Part shown: positions 1 through 11,128 of the stretch, piece by piece | How the letters are laid out: every line of letters starts with the position of its first letter | Position numbering within the stretch: position 1 is the stretch's first letter | From: Nocardioides ganghwensis | Lineage (GTDB): Bacteria; Actinomycetota; Actinomycetes; Propionibacteriales; Nocardioidaceae | Direction of reading: 5' to 3' | DNA length: 64,000 nucleotides | Assembly (NCBI RefSeq): GCF_014779655.1 | Contig: NZ_JACXYX010000015.1 | Coordinates: forward strand, 62,001 to 126,000 | Notes under the pieces: generated by a model | Databases searched by the model: none | What the model was told of the DNA's origin: nothing | What the model saw: only the letters and a program-made list of their open reading frames with translations | Translations under genes and position numbers: made by a program

Positions 1-2462
<2,462 letters not shown>

Positions 2463-2468
2463 GCGCAC

Positions 2469-2474
2469 ATGGTG
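2469..2474 (-). promoter_or_regulatory. candidate leaderless -10 for the DUF4012 gene
   Basis: On the minus strand CACCAT is followed by GTGCGC and then the ATG at 2462. The same 12-mer GGCACCATGTGC, with the same 2-base gap to ATG, occurs before the nucleotidyltransferase gene at 16776. No convincing -35 element is visible. Confidence 0.35.
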
Positions 2475-2523
2475 CCAAACGGGTCCGACGTGCGGGCCCG
2501 AACGGCTGTGACGCCCGACGCCC

Positions 2524-2529
2524 TAGGGT
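2524..2529 (+). promoter_or_regulatory. candidate leaderless -10 for rmlA
   Basis: TAGGGT lies 6 bases before the rmlA ATG and there is no Shine-Dalgarno sequence, which fits a leaderless transcript. The same hexamer and spacing occur before galE and the VanZ gene. Confidence 0.45.
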
Positions 2530-2535
2530 GCACCC

Positions 2536-3402
2536 ATGCGCGGAATCATCCTGGCCGGTGGCACCGGCTCCCGACTGCACCCGATCACGCAGGGCATCAG
2601 CAAGCAGCTGGTCCCTGTGTACGACAAGCCGATGATCTACTACCCGCTCTCCACGCTGATGCTCGCGGGCATCCAGGACGTCCTGATCATCACCACGCCC
2701 CACGAGGCCGACGGGTTCCACCGGCTGCTCGGCGACGGCTCGCAGTTCGGCATCAACATCACCTTCGCGGTCCAGCCCTCGCCGGACGGCCTCGCCCAGG
2801 CGTTCATCATCGGCGCCGACCACATCGGCGACCAGCGCTCGGCGCTCGTCCTCGGCGACAACATCTTCTACGGCTCCGGCCTCGGCCAGCAGCTGCTGCG
2901 GTTCTCCGAGCTCGACGGTGCAGCCGTCTTCGGCTACCACGTCGCCGACCCCCGGGCGTACGGCGTCGTGGAGTTCGACGACGAGGGCCGCGCGCTGTCG
3001 CTGGAGGAGAAGCCGGAGAACCCCAAGAGCGACTTCGCGGTGCCGGGGCTCTACTTCTACGACAACGACGTGGTGGCGTACGCCGCGGAGCTCGAGCCGT
3101 CCGCGCGCGGCGAGCTGGAGATCACCGACCTCAACCGCCGCTACCTCGAGGAGGGGCGCCTCCACGTCGAGGTGCTGCCGCGCGGCACCGCCTGGCTCGA
3201 CACCGGCACGTTCGACTCGCTCAACGACGCGTCCAACTTCGTGCGCACCATCGAGGGCCGGCAGGGGTTCAAGATCGGCGCGCCCGAGGAGGTCGCGTGG
3301 CGGATGGGCTTCCTGAGCGACGACGAGCTGCTGGAGCAGGCCGAGCCGCTGCGCAAGAGCGGGTATGGCGAGTACCTGATCGGGTTGTTGCAGCACGGGT
3401 AG
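2536..3402 (+). CDS. rmlA: glucose-1-phosphate thymidylyltransferase
   Basis: A 288-residue cytoplasmic enzyme that makes dTDP-glucose from dTTP and glucose-1-phosphate, the first step of dTDP-rhamnose synthesis. The N-terminus [18 protein letters not shown] carries the nucleotidyltransferase GGxGxRL signature. It is followed by [26 protein letters not shown] and [16 protein letters not shown], all typical of RmlA. Length equals the family norm. The ATG is chosen because it immediately precedes the signature and a TAGGGT -10 sits 6 bases upstream. The TAG stop abuts a perfect hairpin at 3403. It is divergent from the DUF4012 gene and convergent with the SDR gene at 3485. Confidence 0.96.
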   Translation: MRGIILAGGTGSRLHPITQGISKQLVPVYDKPMIYYPLSTLMLAGIQDVLIITTPHEADGFHRLLGDGSQFGINITFAVQPSPDGLAQAFIIGADHIGDQRSALVLGDNIFYGSGLGQQLLRFSELDGAAVFGYHVADPRAYGVVEFDDEGRALSLEEKPENPKSDFAVPGLYFYDNDVVAYAAELEPSARGELEITDLNRRYLEEGRLHVEVLPRGTAWLDTGTFDSLNDASNFVRTIEGRQGFKIGAPEEVAWRMGFLSDDELLEQAEPLRKSGYGEYLIGLLQHG

Positions 3403-3484
3403 GCGGGAACCACCGGTGGACCGGTGGTTCCCGCGCTCCTGACCCGCTGCAACGGGTGAGAACCCGCAGAAGGGGACTGGAACC
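3403..3484 (-). repeat. solo copy of bipartite palindromic repeat, family 1
   Basis: This element fills the entire space between the rmlA stop (TAG 3400-3402) and the SDR-gene stop (complement of 3485-3487). It has a perfect 15-bp inverted repeat, GCGGGAACCACCGGT at 3403-3417 and its complement at 3420-3434. A weaker stem-loop (CGGGT/ACCCG at 3453-3466) follows, then GGGGACTGGAACCT. Read on the minus strand it runs AGGTTCCAGTCCC, small hairpin, GTTGCAGCGGG, large hairpin. The same order occurs at 11724-11802 (minus) and 12839-12913 (plus). It may also act as a bidirectional terminator between the two convergent genes. Confidence 0.85.
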
Positions 3485-4420
3485 TCAGGCGAGGTCCGCG
3501 GCGACCATCCGCCGCACGATCTCGGCGAAGTCGACCGTCGGTGCCCACCCCAGCTCCTCGCGGGCGCGGGTCGCGTCGCCGACGAGCTCGGTCGGGTCGG
3601 CGGGGCGGAAGAACGCCGCGTCCTGCCGGACGAGGGGCTCCCAGTCGGTGATCCCAGCCGCGGCGAACGCGGCGGCCACGAAGTCGCGCACCGAGTGCGC
3701 CGTGCCCGTGGCCACGACGTAGTCGGCCGGCTCGTCGGCGCGGGCGGCGCGGACCATGGCGTCGACGTAGTCGGGCGCCCACCCCCAGTCGCGTCGGGCG
3801 TCGAGGTTGCCGAGCACGAGCTCGTCGGCGTCGCCGCGCGCGATCGCGGCCACCGTCGAGGTGATCTTGCGGGTCACGAACCGCAGGTGGCGGCGCGGGG
3901 ACTCGTGGTTGTAGAGGATCACGCTCGACACGTGCTGGTCGCGCTGGCGGAAGACGCGCGCGGAGAGGTGGGCGAACGCCTTCGCCGCGCCGTACGGGTT
4001 CACCGGCGCGATCGGGGTCACCTCGTCCTGCGGGGCCTCCTGGGCCTCACCGAAGATCTCCGCGCTCGAGGCCTGCACGAGGCGTACGCCGCCGAGCCGT
4101 CGTGCCGACTCCATCAGCGCGACGGCGGCGTGGCCATTGACGAACGAGGTGCGGTCGGGCTCGTCCCACGACTGGGCGACCGAGCTGATCGCGGCGAGGT
4201 TGTAGACCTCCTGCGGCGCGATCTCCGCGACGAGGCGGCGCGTGGCCTCGACGTCGGCGAGGTCGCCGGTGTGCAGCACGACCTCGGCCGGGCAGTGCTC
4301 CGGGTGGCCGTCCGTCTCCAGCACGAGGGCGTGGACCTCCAGGCCCTCGGCCACCAGGCGCTCGGCGAGGTAGGTGCCGTCCTGCCCGCCGATCCCGGTG
4401 ATGAACGCGGCTGCGGTCAC
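3485..4420 (-). CDS. GMD-like NAD(P)-dependent epimerase/dehydratase (possible GDP-4-keto-6-deoxymannose reductase)
   Basis: A 311-residue extended SDR. The N-terminus has the [16 protein letters not shown] nucleotide-binding loop. Then come [13 protein letters not shown], the [11 protein letters not shown] catalytic Tyr/Lys region, [19 protein letters not shown] and [16 protein letters not shown], all diagnostic of the GDP-mannose 4,6-dehydratase family. It is clearly paralogous to the gmd directly upstream. Its GTG start overlaps the gmd stop (GTGA), so the two are probably translationally coupled. Because a bona fide gmd is already present, this copy may catalyse the following 4-keto reduction (an Rmd-like role) or act on another GDP-sugar. 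Sequence alone does not settle the substrate. Its stop codon TGA overlaps the edge of the palindromic repeat. Confidence 0.8.
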   Translation of the reverse strand: MTAAAFITGIGGQDGTYLAERLVAEGLEVHALVLETDGHPEHCPAEVVLHTGDLADVEATRRLVAEIAPQEVYNLAAISSVAQSWDEPDRTSFVNGHAAVALMESARRLGGVRLVQASSAEIFGEAQEAPQDEVTPIAPVNPYGAAKAFAHLSARVFRQRDQHVSSVILYNHESPRRHLRFVTRKITSTVAAIARGDADELVLGNLDARRDWGWAPDYVDAMVRAARADEPADYVVATGTAHSVRDFVAAAFAAAGITDWEPLVRQDAAFFRPADPTELVGDATRAREELGWAPTVDFAEIVRRMVAADLA

Positions 4421-5397
4421 CAGCCCGCCTTGGCGGCGGCGATGTCGGCGTCGACCATCATCGCGACCAGCTCGGCGAACGAGACGGTCGGCTTCCAGCC
4501 GAGCTTGTCGCGCGCCTTCGACGCGTCGCCGATGAGCAGCTCGACCTCGGCCGGCCGCATGAAGCGCGGGTCCTGGGTGACGTGCTGGTCCCAGTCGTCG
4601 ATGCCGACGTGGGCGAAGGCGAGGTCGAGGAAGTCGCGGATCGACCAGGTCTCGCCGGTGGCGATGACGTAGTCGTCGGCCTCGTCCTGCTGCAGCATCC
4701 GCCACATCGCCTCGACGTAGTCGCCGGCATAGCCCCAGTCGCGCCGAGCGTCGAGGTTGCCGAGCGCCATCGAGTCCTGCTGGCCGAGGTGGATCCGGGC
4801 CACCGCCTGGCTGATCTTGCGGGTCACGAACTCGGGGCCGCGACGCGGCGACTCGTGGTTGAACAGGATGCCCGACGAGGCGTGCATGCCGTAGGACTCG
4901 CGGTAGTTGATCGTCATGTAGTGGCCGTAGACCTTGCTCACGCCGTACGGCGAGCGCGGCCACAGCAGGGTCTTCTCCGACTGCGGCACCTCCTGCACCT
5001 TGCCGAACATCTCCGAGCTCGACGCCTGGTAGAAGCGGATCGCGCGCGGGTCGTCGCCCGCGTGGAGGCGTACGGCCTCGAGCATGTTGAGCACGCCCAT
5101 GCCGGTCACGTCGCTGGTGACGAAGGCGTTCTCCCAGGAGTAGGCGACGAAGGAGATCGCGCCGAGGTTGTAGACCTCGTCGGGCTCGGAGTCGCGCATG
5201 GCGCGCATCAGGCTGGACAGGTCGGTGAGGTCGCCGTTGTGGAGCTGGACGTCGGGGACCAGGTCCTCGACCAGGGCCCGGCGCGGGTTGTTCTGGCCGC
5301 GGATCAAGCCGTGGACGTCGTAGCCCTTCTCGAGCAGCAGCTCGGCGAGGTAGAGCCCGTCCTGGCCGGTGATCCCGGTGATGAGTGCGCTCGGCAT
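4417..5397 (-). CDS. gmd: GDP-mannose 4,6-dehydratase
   Basis: A 326-residue SDR that converts GDP-mannose to GDP-4-keto-6-deoxymannose, the precursor of GDP-fucose, GDP-rhamnose and related sugars. It carries [57 protein letters not shown] (catalytic Tyr/Lys), [20 protein letters not shown] and [19 protein letters not shown], the family's standard blocks in the usual order and length. A CAGACT -10-like box 6 bases before the ATG suggests a leaderless start. Divergent from galE and coupled to the downstream paralogue. Its product could feed the GT11 fucosyltransferase at 31304. Confidence 0.95.
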   Translation of the reverse strand: MPSALITGITGQDGLYLAELLLEKGYDVHGLIRGQNNPRRALVEDLVPDVQLHNGDLTDLSSLMRAMRDSEPDEVYNLGAISFVAYSWENAFVTSDVTGMGVLNMLEAVRLHAGDDPRAIRFYQASSSEMFGKVQEVPQSEKTLLWPRSPYGVSKVYGHYMTINYRESYGMHASSGILFNHESPRRGPEFVTRKISQAVARIHLGQQDSMALGNLDARRDWGYAGDYVEAMWRMLQQDEADDYVIATGETWSIRDFLDLAFAHVGIDDWDQHVTQDPRFMRPAEVELLIGDASKARDKLGWKPTVSFAELVAMMVDADIAAAKAGW

Positions 5398-5403
5398 GCG
5401 GCC

Positions 5404-5432
5404 AGTCTGTCAGGGCGGAGCATCGTTAGGGT
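5404..5432. promoter_or_regulatory. divergent leaderless promoters of gmd (-) and galE (+)
   Basis: On the minus strand CAGACT (5409-5404) lies 6 bases before the gmd ATG. On the plus strand TAGGGT (5427-5432) lies 7 bases before the galE ATG at 5440. Neither gene has a recognisable Shine-Dalgarno sequence. Confidence 0.4.
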
Positions 5433-5439
5433 GTGGCTC

Positions 5440-6453
<1,014 letters not shown>

Positions 6454-6534
6454 CACCATGCAGGCAGTTCGGCTGCAGGGGCTCTCGGCTGAGCGTGCCC
6501 GACAGTGTGCAGGCGGCGAACTGCCTGCATGGTG
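6454..6534. repeat. 81-bp palindromic repeat, family 2, left copy
   Basis: Perfect 17-bp inverted arms, CACCATGCAGGCAGTTC at 6454-6470 and its complement at 6518-6534, enclose 47 bases. A second copy with the same 16 outer bases lies at 7418-7499, and the interiors share a CTGAGCGTG core in the same orientation. It begins on the base after the galE stop. The two copies flank the AbiEi/DUF559 gene as direct repeats. It could fold as a long hairpin and terminate galE. Confidence 0.88.
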
Positions 6535-6552
6535 CCTGTGGATGGAGCGAGC

Positions 6553-6577
6553 GAGTGCCGCGGGACTTGCGGCACTC
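6553..6577. promoter_or_regulatory. 9-bp hairpin just upstream of the AbiEi-like gene
   Basis: GAGTGCCGC at 6553-6561 and GCGGCACTC at 6569-6577 form a perfect stem with a 7-base loop, ending 7 bases before the ATG at 6585. It may be an operator for autoregulation or a structure hiding the start. No promoter hexamer is obvious. Confidence 0.4.
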
Positions 6578-6584
6578 TCGGGGC

Positions 6585-7457
6585 ATGGACCCGGTCGTCG
6601 CCCTCCGCGAGCTCGGCGGCGTGGGCACCTTCCGGGAGCTGCTCGGCCTGACCACTCGGGCACAGCTACTGGTCGCGGTCGACAGCGGGGTGATCCACAA
6701 GCCGCGGCACAACAGGTACTGCCTGGCAGACCTCGAGGGGACGATGCGCGCGGTGGCGCGGACAGGGGGCACCGCGTCTCACCTCAGCGCTGCGCAGGAG
6801 TTCGGGTGGAAGCTGAAGCACGAGCCCCTCAGGCCGTGCATCACGATGCCTCGAAGTGCGCGCAAGCCGAGCGGCTCCTATGAGCTGCACTGGGCCGACC
6901 TCAGCGAGCGGGAGCTCCGACGCAACGTCACCTCGCGCACCCGGACGGTCATCGACTGCGCACGTGCCTACGACTTCGACGTCGCGCTCTGCGTGGCCGA
7001 CTCGGCTCTTCGCGAGGGGATCGTCGATCGGGATGACCTCATCATCGCGGCTGCCCGGAGTCCGCGCACCGGCCGCGCCAAGGCCTTGAGGGTCGCTCAC
7101 GCAGCGACGCCGCTGCGAGCGAACCCTTTCGAGACCTGCCTCCACGTCATCGCGATGACGGTGCCCGGGCTGGATGTCGTACCGCAGGGCCACGTCCCCG
7201 GCGTCGGCTTCGTCGACCTCCTCGACCGGGTGCTCGGGATCGTGTTCGAGGCCGAGTCGTTCGAGCACCACTGGACGAAAGCCGGGCTACAGCGCGACGT
7301 CGACCGCTACACCACCGCGGCCCGGCTGGGGCTGGTGGTGGTGAGGTTCTCGTGGGTCGACGTCATGTTTCGGCCGGACGAGGTCCGCGCCGCCATCGAG
7401 GACGTGGTTCGTTGGCGCACCATGCAGGCAGTTGGGCGCCACGGCCTGGCCGCCTGA
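6585..7457 (+). CDS. AbiEi-like / DUF559-type nuclease-fold protein
   Basis: A 290-residue protein with two parts. The N-terminal ~100 residues are a winged-helix-like domain (FRELLGLTTRAQLLVAVDSG, then an HNRYCL strand) like AbiEi antitoxins of type IV toxin-antitoxin systems. The C-terminal part (about 180-275) is Vsr/DUF559-like, with FETCLHVIA and GFVDLLDRVLGIVFEAESFE giving a D...ExE pattern of PD-(D/E)xK nucleases. No AbiEii nucleotidyltransferase partner is adjacent. The last eleven codons (MQAVGRHGLAA and stop) are encoded by the right-hand palindromic repeat. The gene is bounded on both sides by family 2 repeats, hinting at movement as a unit. Function unknown. Confidence 0.72.
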   Translation: MDPVVALRELGGVGTFRELLGLTTRAQLLVAVDSGVIHKPRHNRYCLADLEGTMRAVARTGGTASHLSAAQEFGWKLKHEPLRPCITMPRSARKPSGSYELHWADLSERELRRNVTSRTRTVIDCARAYDFDVALCVADSALREGIVDRDDLIIAAARSPRTGRAKALRVAHAATPLRANPFETCLHVIAMTVPGLDVVPQGHVPGVGFVDLLDRVLGIVFEAESFEHHWTKAGLQRDVDRYTTAARLGLVVVRFSWVDVMFRPDEVRAAIEDVVRWRTMQAVGRHGLAA

Positions 7458-7499
7458 GCGTGGAGGGGGGCGTCAGCGAACCGAACTGCCTGCATGGTG
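7418..7499. repeat. 82-bp palindromic repeat, family 2, right copy
   Basis: Perfect 16-bp inverted arms, CACCATGCAGGCAGTT at 7418-7433 and its complement at 7484-7499. The interior has the CTGAGCGTG core seen in the left copy. It supplies the stop codon (TGA 7455-7457) and C-terminal residues of the AbiEi-like gene. It ends 6 bases before the convergent DHPS-like gene stop, so it may serve as a terminator for both. Confidence 0.88.
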
Positions 7500-7505
7500 T
7501 CGGCT

Positions 7506-8408
7506 TCAGCGGATCGTGAGCTCCTCGAGCGCGCGCAGCACCACCCGCAGGTGGGCGACCTCGTGGATCCGGAGCAGGTGTGCGCCGCCGAGCGCGGCGA
7601 ACACCCCGTAGAACCCCTCGGCCTTCCGGAACTCGTCACCGAAGATGTCGTAGGTGTGCGGCAGCACGTTGCACACCGGGACGCCGAGCGGTCGCAGCCG
7701 GAAGGTCTGCGTCAGGACGCGGGCCTGGTGCTGCGCCCGGGTCATCGGGTCGACGAGGTTGCCGTAGTAGAAGCCCATCCCCGGGTCGATGACGACCTTG
7801 TCCACCCCGAGCGAGCGGGCGTGGCCCAGCCGGGGCGCGAAGTGGTCGAGCAGGACCGGCATCGGGTCGGCGTCGGGCGGGACGTCGGCGATCTCGCGCA
7901 CGTTGGACGTCACGCCGAAGCACATCACCACGGCCGCGTCGTACTCGGCGGCGAGCGCGAGCATCTCCTCCTCGTGCTGGCGGCCCGTCATGTTGAGGAC
8001 CCGCGCGCCGGCGTCGAGGCAGGCGCGCACGACCTCGGGCTCGTACGTCTCGACGGACACCACCGCCTCCGCGGCCAGCTCCTTCACCGCGGGCACCAAC
8101 GTCGCGATCTGGTCGTCGGCGGTGACGCGGGCCGCGCCGGCGTTGCTCGACTCCGCGCCGAGGTCGATGAGCGCGGCACCCTGCGCGGCCTGGATCCGCC
8201 CCATGCGTACGGCGTCGGCGGGGCTGGTCGCGACGCTCTCGCGGTAGGTCGAGTCGCGCGAGAGGTTGATGCAGCCCATCAGGGTCACCGGCCCGTCGCC
8301 GATCGTGACCGGTCCGCGGGGGCCGTCGAGGACGACCGGCTCGACTGCCGCCGCCAGGTCGTCGGCGTGCGCCTGGTGGAGGGCGGCAAGGTCCGCAAGG
8401 GTGATCAC
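7506..8408 (-). CDS. dihydropteroate-synthase-like TIM-barrel protein (divergent paralogue)
   Basis: A 300-residue protein with the pterin-binding-enzyme fold. Recognisable blocks are VTLMGCINLSRDS (FolP normally has MGVLNVTPDSF), ALIDLGAESSNAG (FolP: DVGGESTRPG), VVSVETYEPEVVRACLDAGA, VIDPGMGFYYG and LLRIHEVAH. The order matches dihydropteroate synthase, but the TPDSF loop and the STRPG loop used for pABA/pterin binding are changed. It may therefore act on another pterin-like substrate or be non-catalytic. The GTG start follows TACGCT with a 7-base spacer. It is divergent from a RibD-like reductase, an interesting neighbour for a pterin-type enzyme. It is unlikely to be the cell's only folate DHPS. 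Confidence 0.7.
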   Translation of the reverse strand: MITLADLAALHQAHADDLAAAVEPVVLDGPRGPVTIGDGPVTLMGCINLSRDSTYRESVATSPADAVRMGRIQAAQGAALIDLGAESSNAGAARVTADDQIATLVPAVKELAAEAVVSVETYEPEVVRACLDAGARVLNMTGRQHEEEMLALAAEYDAAVVMCFGVTSNVREIADVPPDADPMPVLLDHFAPRLGHARSLGVDKVVIDPGMGFYYGNLVDPMTRAQHQARVLTQTFRLRPLGVPVCNVLPHTYDIFGDEFRKAEGFYGVFAALGGAHLLRIHEVAHLRVVLRALEELTIR

Positions 8409-8415
8409 GCTCGCC

Positions 8416-8421
8416 AGCGTA
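8416..8421 (-). promoter_or_regulatory. candidate leaderless -10 for the DHPS-like gene
   Basis: TACGCT on the minus strand, seven bases (GGCGAGC) before the GTG start at 8408. Consistent with the leaderless pattern seen at many starts in this window. Confidence 0.4.
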
Positions 8422-8430
8422 GAAGGCAGG

Positions 8431-9117
8431 ATGAAGTCCGTGAGCGAACCTCTCGAGCTGCGGCGGCTGGCCGACCTGTCCGACGACGAGCTGGCGGCGG
8501 CCTACACGCCGGAGCGCGAGCCGTGGCTGCGGGTCAACTTCGTCAGCACCGTAGACGGGGCGGCGCAGGGCTCCGACGGGGTCAGCAAGAGCATCAACAA
8601 CGACGCCGACAAGCGGGTGTTCGACGCCCTGCGGCGCCGCGCGGACTGCCTCGTGGTGGGCGCCGGCACGCTGCGCGACGAGGGGTACGACGTGCCGCCG
8701 ATGCCGCTCGTCGTGGTCAGCAGGTCCGCGGACATCCCGCCCACGCTGCGCGACGCACCCCGAGGGCGGATCCTGATGGCGACCGTGGCCAGCTCCGACG
8801 GGCTGGCCGCGGCCCGCGAGGCCCTGGGCGACGAGAACGTGCTGGAGCTCGGCGAGGACGAGATCGACCTCGCCGCCCTCAAGGCCGCCCTGGTCGAGCG
8901 CGGGTGGACCGAGCAGCTGTGCGAGGGCGGGCCGTCGCTGTTCGCCGACCTCCTGGCTGCGGGCGTCGTCGACGAGCTGTGCTGGACGATCGTGCCGGTC
9001 CTGACCGGTGGCGACGCCGTACGCATCGCCACCGGCGCGGAGGTCGAGGTCGCGCTGCGTCCCGCCCTGCTGCTGGAGCAGGACGGGACGCTGCTGGGAC
9101 GCTGGCTGGTGGAGTGA
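8431..9117 (+). CDS. RibD C-terminal-domain (pyrimidine reductase family) protein
   Basis: A 228-residue dihydrofolate-reductase-fold protein of the RibD C-terminal family. These use NADPH to reduce a ribityl/ribosyl aminopyrimidine or a related substrate. Supporting blocks are RVNFVSTVDGAAQGSDGVSK, ADCLVVGAGTLRDEGY and QLCEGGPSLFADLLAAGVVDEL, the last being the family's conserved EGGPxL substrate/NADPH motif. The deaminase half of bifunctional RibD is absent. The ATG at 8431 follows an AGAAGG-type ribosome site; a GTG three codons later is possible. It is divergent from the DHPS-like gene with only 22 bases between starts. The precise substrate is not evident. Confidence 0.82.
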   Translation: MKSVSEPLELRRLADLSDDELAAAYTPEREPWLRVNFVSTVDGAAQGSDGVSKSINNDADKRVFDALRRRADCLVVGAGTLRDEGYDVPPMPLVVVSRSADIPPTLRDAPRGRILMATVASSDGLAAAREALGDENVLELGEDEIDLAALKAALVERGWTEQLCEGGPSLFADLLAAGVVDELCWTIVPVLTGGDAVRIATGAEVEVALRPALLLEQDGTLLGRWLVE

Positions 9118-9124
9118 CCCCGAC

Positions 9125-11038
9125 TCAGGGAGCCGGGTAGTCCACCACGTAGCTCGGGATGCCGGGGGCGTTGCTGTCCACCCGCGCCCCGGTGTCGTTG
9201 ACGACGTGCTCGATGCTGCCGGCCTCGAGGTTCACCGTCATGACGTGGTGGAGCCGTACGCCTGCCCGGTCGGGCACCTCGAAGCCGCTCTCGGTGGTGA
9301 TGGAGGGGTCGTTGCGGTTGAAGACGTAGACCCCGCCGCCGTAGAGCTGGTGGCGGCGCACGTCGTCGGCGACCTTGTAGCCGGCCCAGCCGAGCGTGCC
9401 GTCGGGACGGGTCCAGTCGGCCTGCGACGGCGGGTCGTAGGGGAGCTCGTTCTGGTAGAGCACGACCTCGCCGTCCTCGCCGTTCCAGATGGTGTTGAAC
9501 TCCTGGTAGTGCTCGACGAAGAGACCCGTGGCGCGCACGCGGTCACCGTTGACGATCAGGCCGACGCGACCGATGTTGGTGTTCCAGCGGTCGGTGTCGC
9601 CCACCGCGCCGGCGGTGAAGCCCTCGATGCCGTGGTCGGCGCGCCAGACCCACGCGTGGTCGATGAGCACGTCGTCGGCGTCGATGCGCAGCGAGACGTC
9701 GGCCTTGCCGATGTGCGGGCCGCCGACGCGGAAGTAGACGTCGTTCAGCGTCGTGGTCGGCACCTCGCCAGCGGGTCGGCGGTCCCCGGAGCGGCCGGGA
9801 CGGCCCTGGATGTGCATCAGGGTCGGCGAGAGCCGGGCGCCGGCGTCGACGGTGACGCCCGCGACGACCACGCCGGTCGCCTCAGGACGTACGACGACGG
9901 GGGTCGCACCGCCGACGGCCGTGAGGGTCGCGTGGCCGAGGCCGAGGACCACGGTGTCGTCGCGGCGGATCACCAGGCTGCGGTCGACGTCGTACACGCC
10001 GGGGGTGAGCAGCAGGTTCTTGCCACGGTCCAGCGCCTTGGCGATCGTCCTGGCCGACTGGTCGGGGGTGGCGACGTGGAAGGCCGAGAGCGGGAGGTCG
10101 GTGCCGGCGGTGGTGCCGCCGGCCCAGCTCGTGCCGCGCGAGCTGGTGCGCCCGTCGGGGACGCGGACCTGCCAGTCGCCGTCGTCACCGAGGTGGAGGT
10201 AGGGCTTCTCCCGGCTCAGCGGCGTGCGGTCGAGGGTGGTGTAGGGCTCGGTGGGGAAGTTGGCCTCCGAGGGCGCGCCGATCGTGCCGGCGAAGACCTG
10301 GTTCCACACGCCGTTGGTCCACGAGCCGACCTCGCTGTTGCGGGTGAGCCACTGCTGCTGCGAGCCGTTGATGACGGTGCCTGCGCGCGAGTCGGCGAGG
10401 TAGCCGCCGCTGGCGTACTGGGGACCCTCGGTGCAGTAGTCCATCAGCGAGAGGTTGCCGCCGCGGACGTCGACGCGGCGCAGGGAGGCGGCCTGGGAGG
10501 TGGCCCAAAAGTTGGCCGAGGCGCGGCAACCGTCCTGGCCGGTGCCGTTGACGTCGATGGTGAGGTTGGACAGCGAGCGCCAGAAGTTGTTGAGCGCGAC
10601 GCAGTAGGGCTGCGTGGGGCCGTCGGTGAGGCAGCGGTTGTAGACCTCGACCTTGCCGTTGATCACGACGTCGGACGGGTCGACGCCGAGGCCGGCGACC
10701 TCGGTGTAGTAGCCGACCTTGATCTGCAGCGGCTCGGCGGCGGTGCCGTAGGTGCCGGGCATGAAGAGCAGGCTCCACCGCTCCTCGGACATCTCGGCGT
10801 CGACCTGCTGCTGCCAGATCTCGTCGGCCCGCTGGCGGATCTCGGAGGTGGACATCGTGGGATCGAAGACCACCACCCGGTCGCCGAGGTCAGGGGCGTC
10901 AGCGGCGGCCGCGGGCGCGGCCGTGCTCGGGGCGATGGTGGGGGCCGTGAGCCCGACCACCGTCAGGGCGAGGGCCGTGAGGACGGCTCGCAGGGGCGTA
11001 CGACGGGGTCGGCGGGGGTGCGGAGGGGCAGCTGGCAT
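9125..11038 (-). CDS. secreted parallel beta-helix protein (pectate-lyase-like fold)
   Basis: A 637-residue exported protein. An N-terminal basic, proline-rich stretch is followed by a hydrophobic core (LRAVLTALALTVVGL) and an Ala-rich cleavage region, a Sec-type signal peptide. The mature part repeats beta-helix rungs: GYYTEVAGLGVDPSDVVING, ALNNFWRSLSNLTIDVNGTG, then a second set around GVYDVDRSLVIRRDDTVVLG. This resembles two-lobed glucanase/pectate-lyase-like folds. Such proteins are sometimes labelled adenylyl cyclase in actinobacterial genomes, with no sequence reason visible here. GGAAGG lies 11 bases before the ATG. Lying in a polysaccharide locus, it may bind or trim glycan; catalytic residues are not identifiable by eye. 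Confidence 0.72.
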   Translation of the reverse strand: MPAAPPHPRRPRRTPLRAVLTALALTVVGLTAPTIAPSTAAPAAAADAPDLGDRVVVFDPTMSTSEIRQRADEIWQQQVDAEMSEERWSLLFMPGTYGTAAEPLQIKVGYYTEVAGLGVDPSDVVINGKVEVYNRCLTDGPTQPYCVALNNFWRSLSNLTIDVNGTGQDGCRASANFWATSQAASLRRVDVRGGNLSLMDYCTEGPQYASGGYLADSRAGTVINGSQQQWLTRNSEVGSWTNGVWNQVFAGTIGAPSEANFPTEPYTTLDRTPLSREKPYLHLGDDGDWQVRVPDGRTSSRGTSWAGGTTAGTDLPLSAFHVATPDQSARTIAKALDRGKNLLLTPGVYDVDRSLVIRRDDTVVLGLGHATLTAVGGATPVVVRPEATGVVVAGVTVDAGARLSPTLMHIQGRPGRSGDRRPAGEVPTTTLNDVYFRVGGPHIGKADVSLRIDADDVLIDHAWVWRADHGIEGFTAGAVGDTDRWNTNIGRVGLIVNGDRVRATGLFVEHYQEFNTIWNGEDGEVVLYQNELPYDPPSQADWTRPDGTLGWAGYKVADDVRRHQLYGGGVYVFNRNDPSITTESGFEVPDRAGVRLHHVMTVNLEAGSIEHVVNDTGARVDSNAPGIPSYVVDYPAP

Positions 11039-11128
11039 GGGGGGACCTTCCGGGTGTGAGAGCGCTTCCACTCAGCATGCACCACTCGTGTGACCACCGC
11101 CACACCCGGGGCCCCGCCCTGAGACGAC

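Noticed and set aside
3470..3484. GGTTCCAGTCCC in family 1 repeats as part of a tRNA (T-arm-like)
   Set aside because: No acceptor stem, anticodon arm or CCA context could be built; the word is simply the repeat edge.
6585..7457. Complete type IV toxin-antitoxin system
   Set aside because: The AbiEi-like half is present but no AbiEii-type nucleotidyltransferase is adjacent; the protein at 15895 belongs to a different family and is 9 kb away.
6454..7499. CRISPR array
   Set aside because: Only two copies, internally palindromic and separated by a whole gene; no spacers or cas genes.
7506..8408. Ordinary folate dihydropteroate synthase (folP)
   Set aside because: The TPDSF and STRPG substrate loops are replaced, so I call it DHPS-like only.
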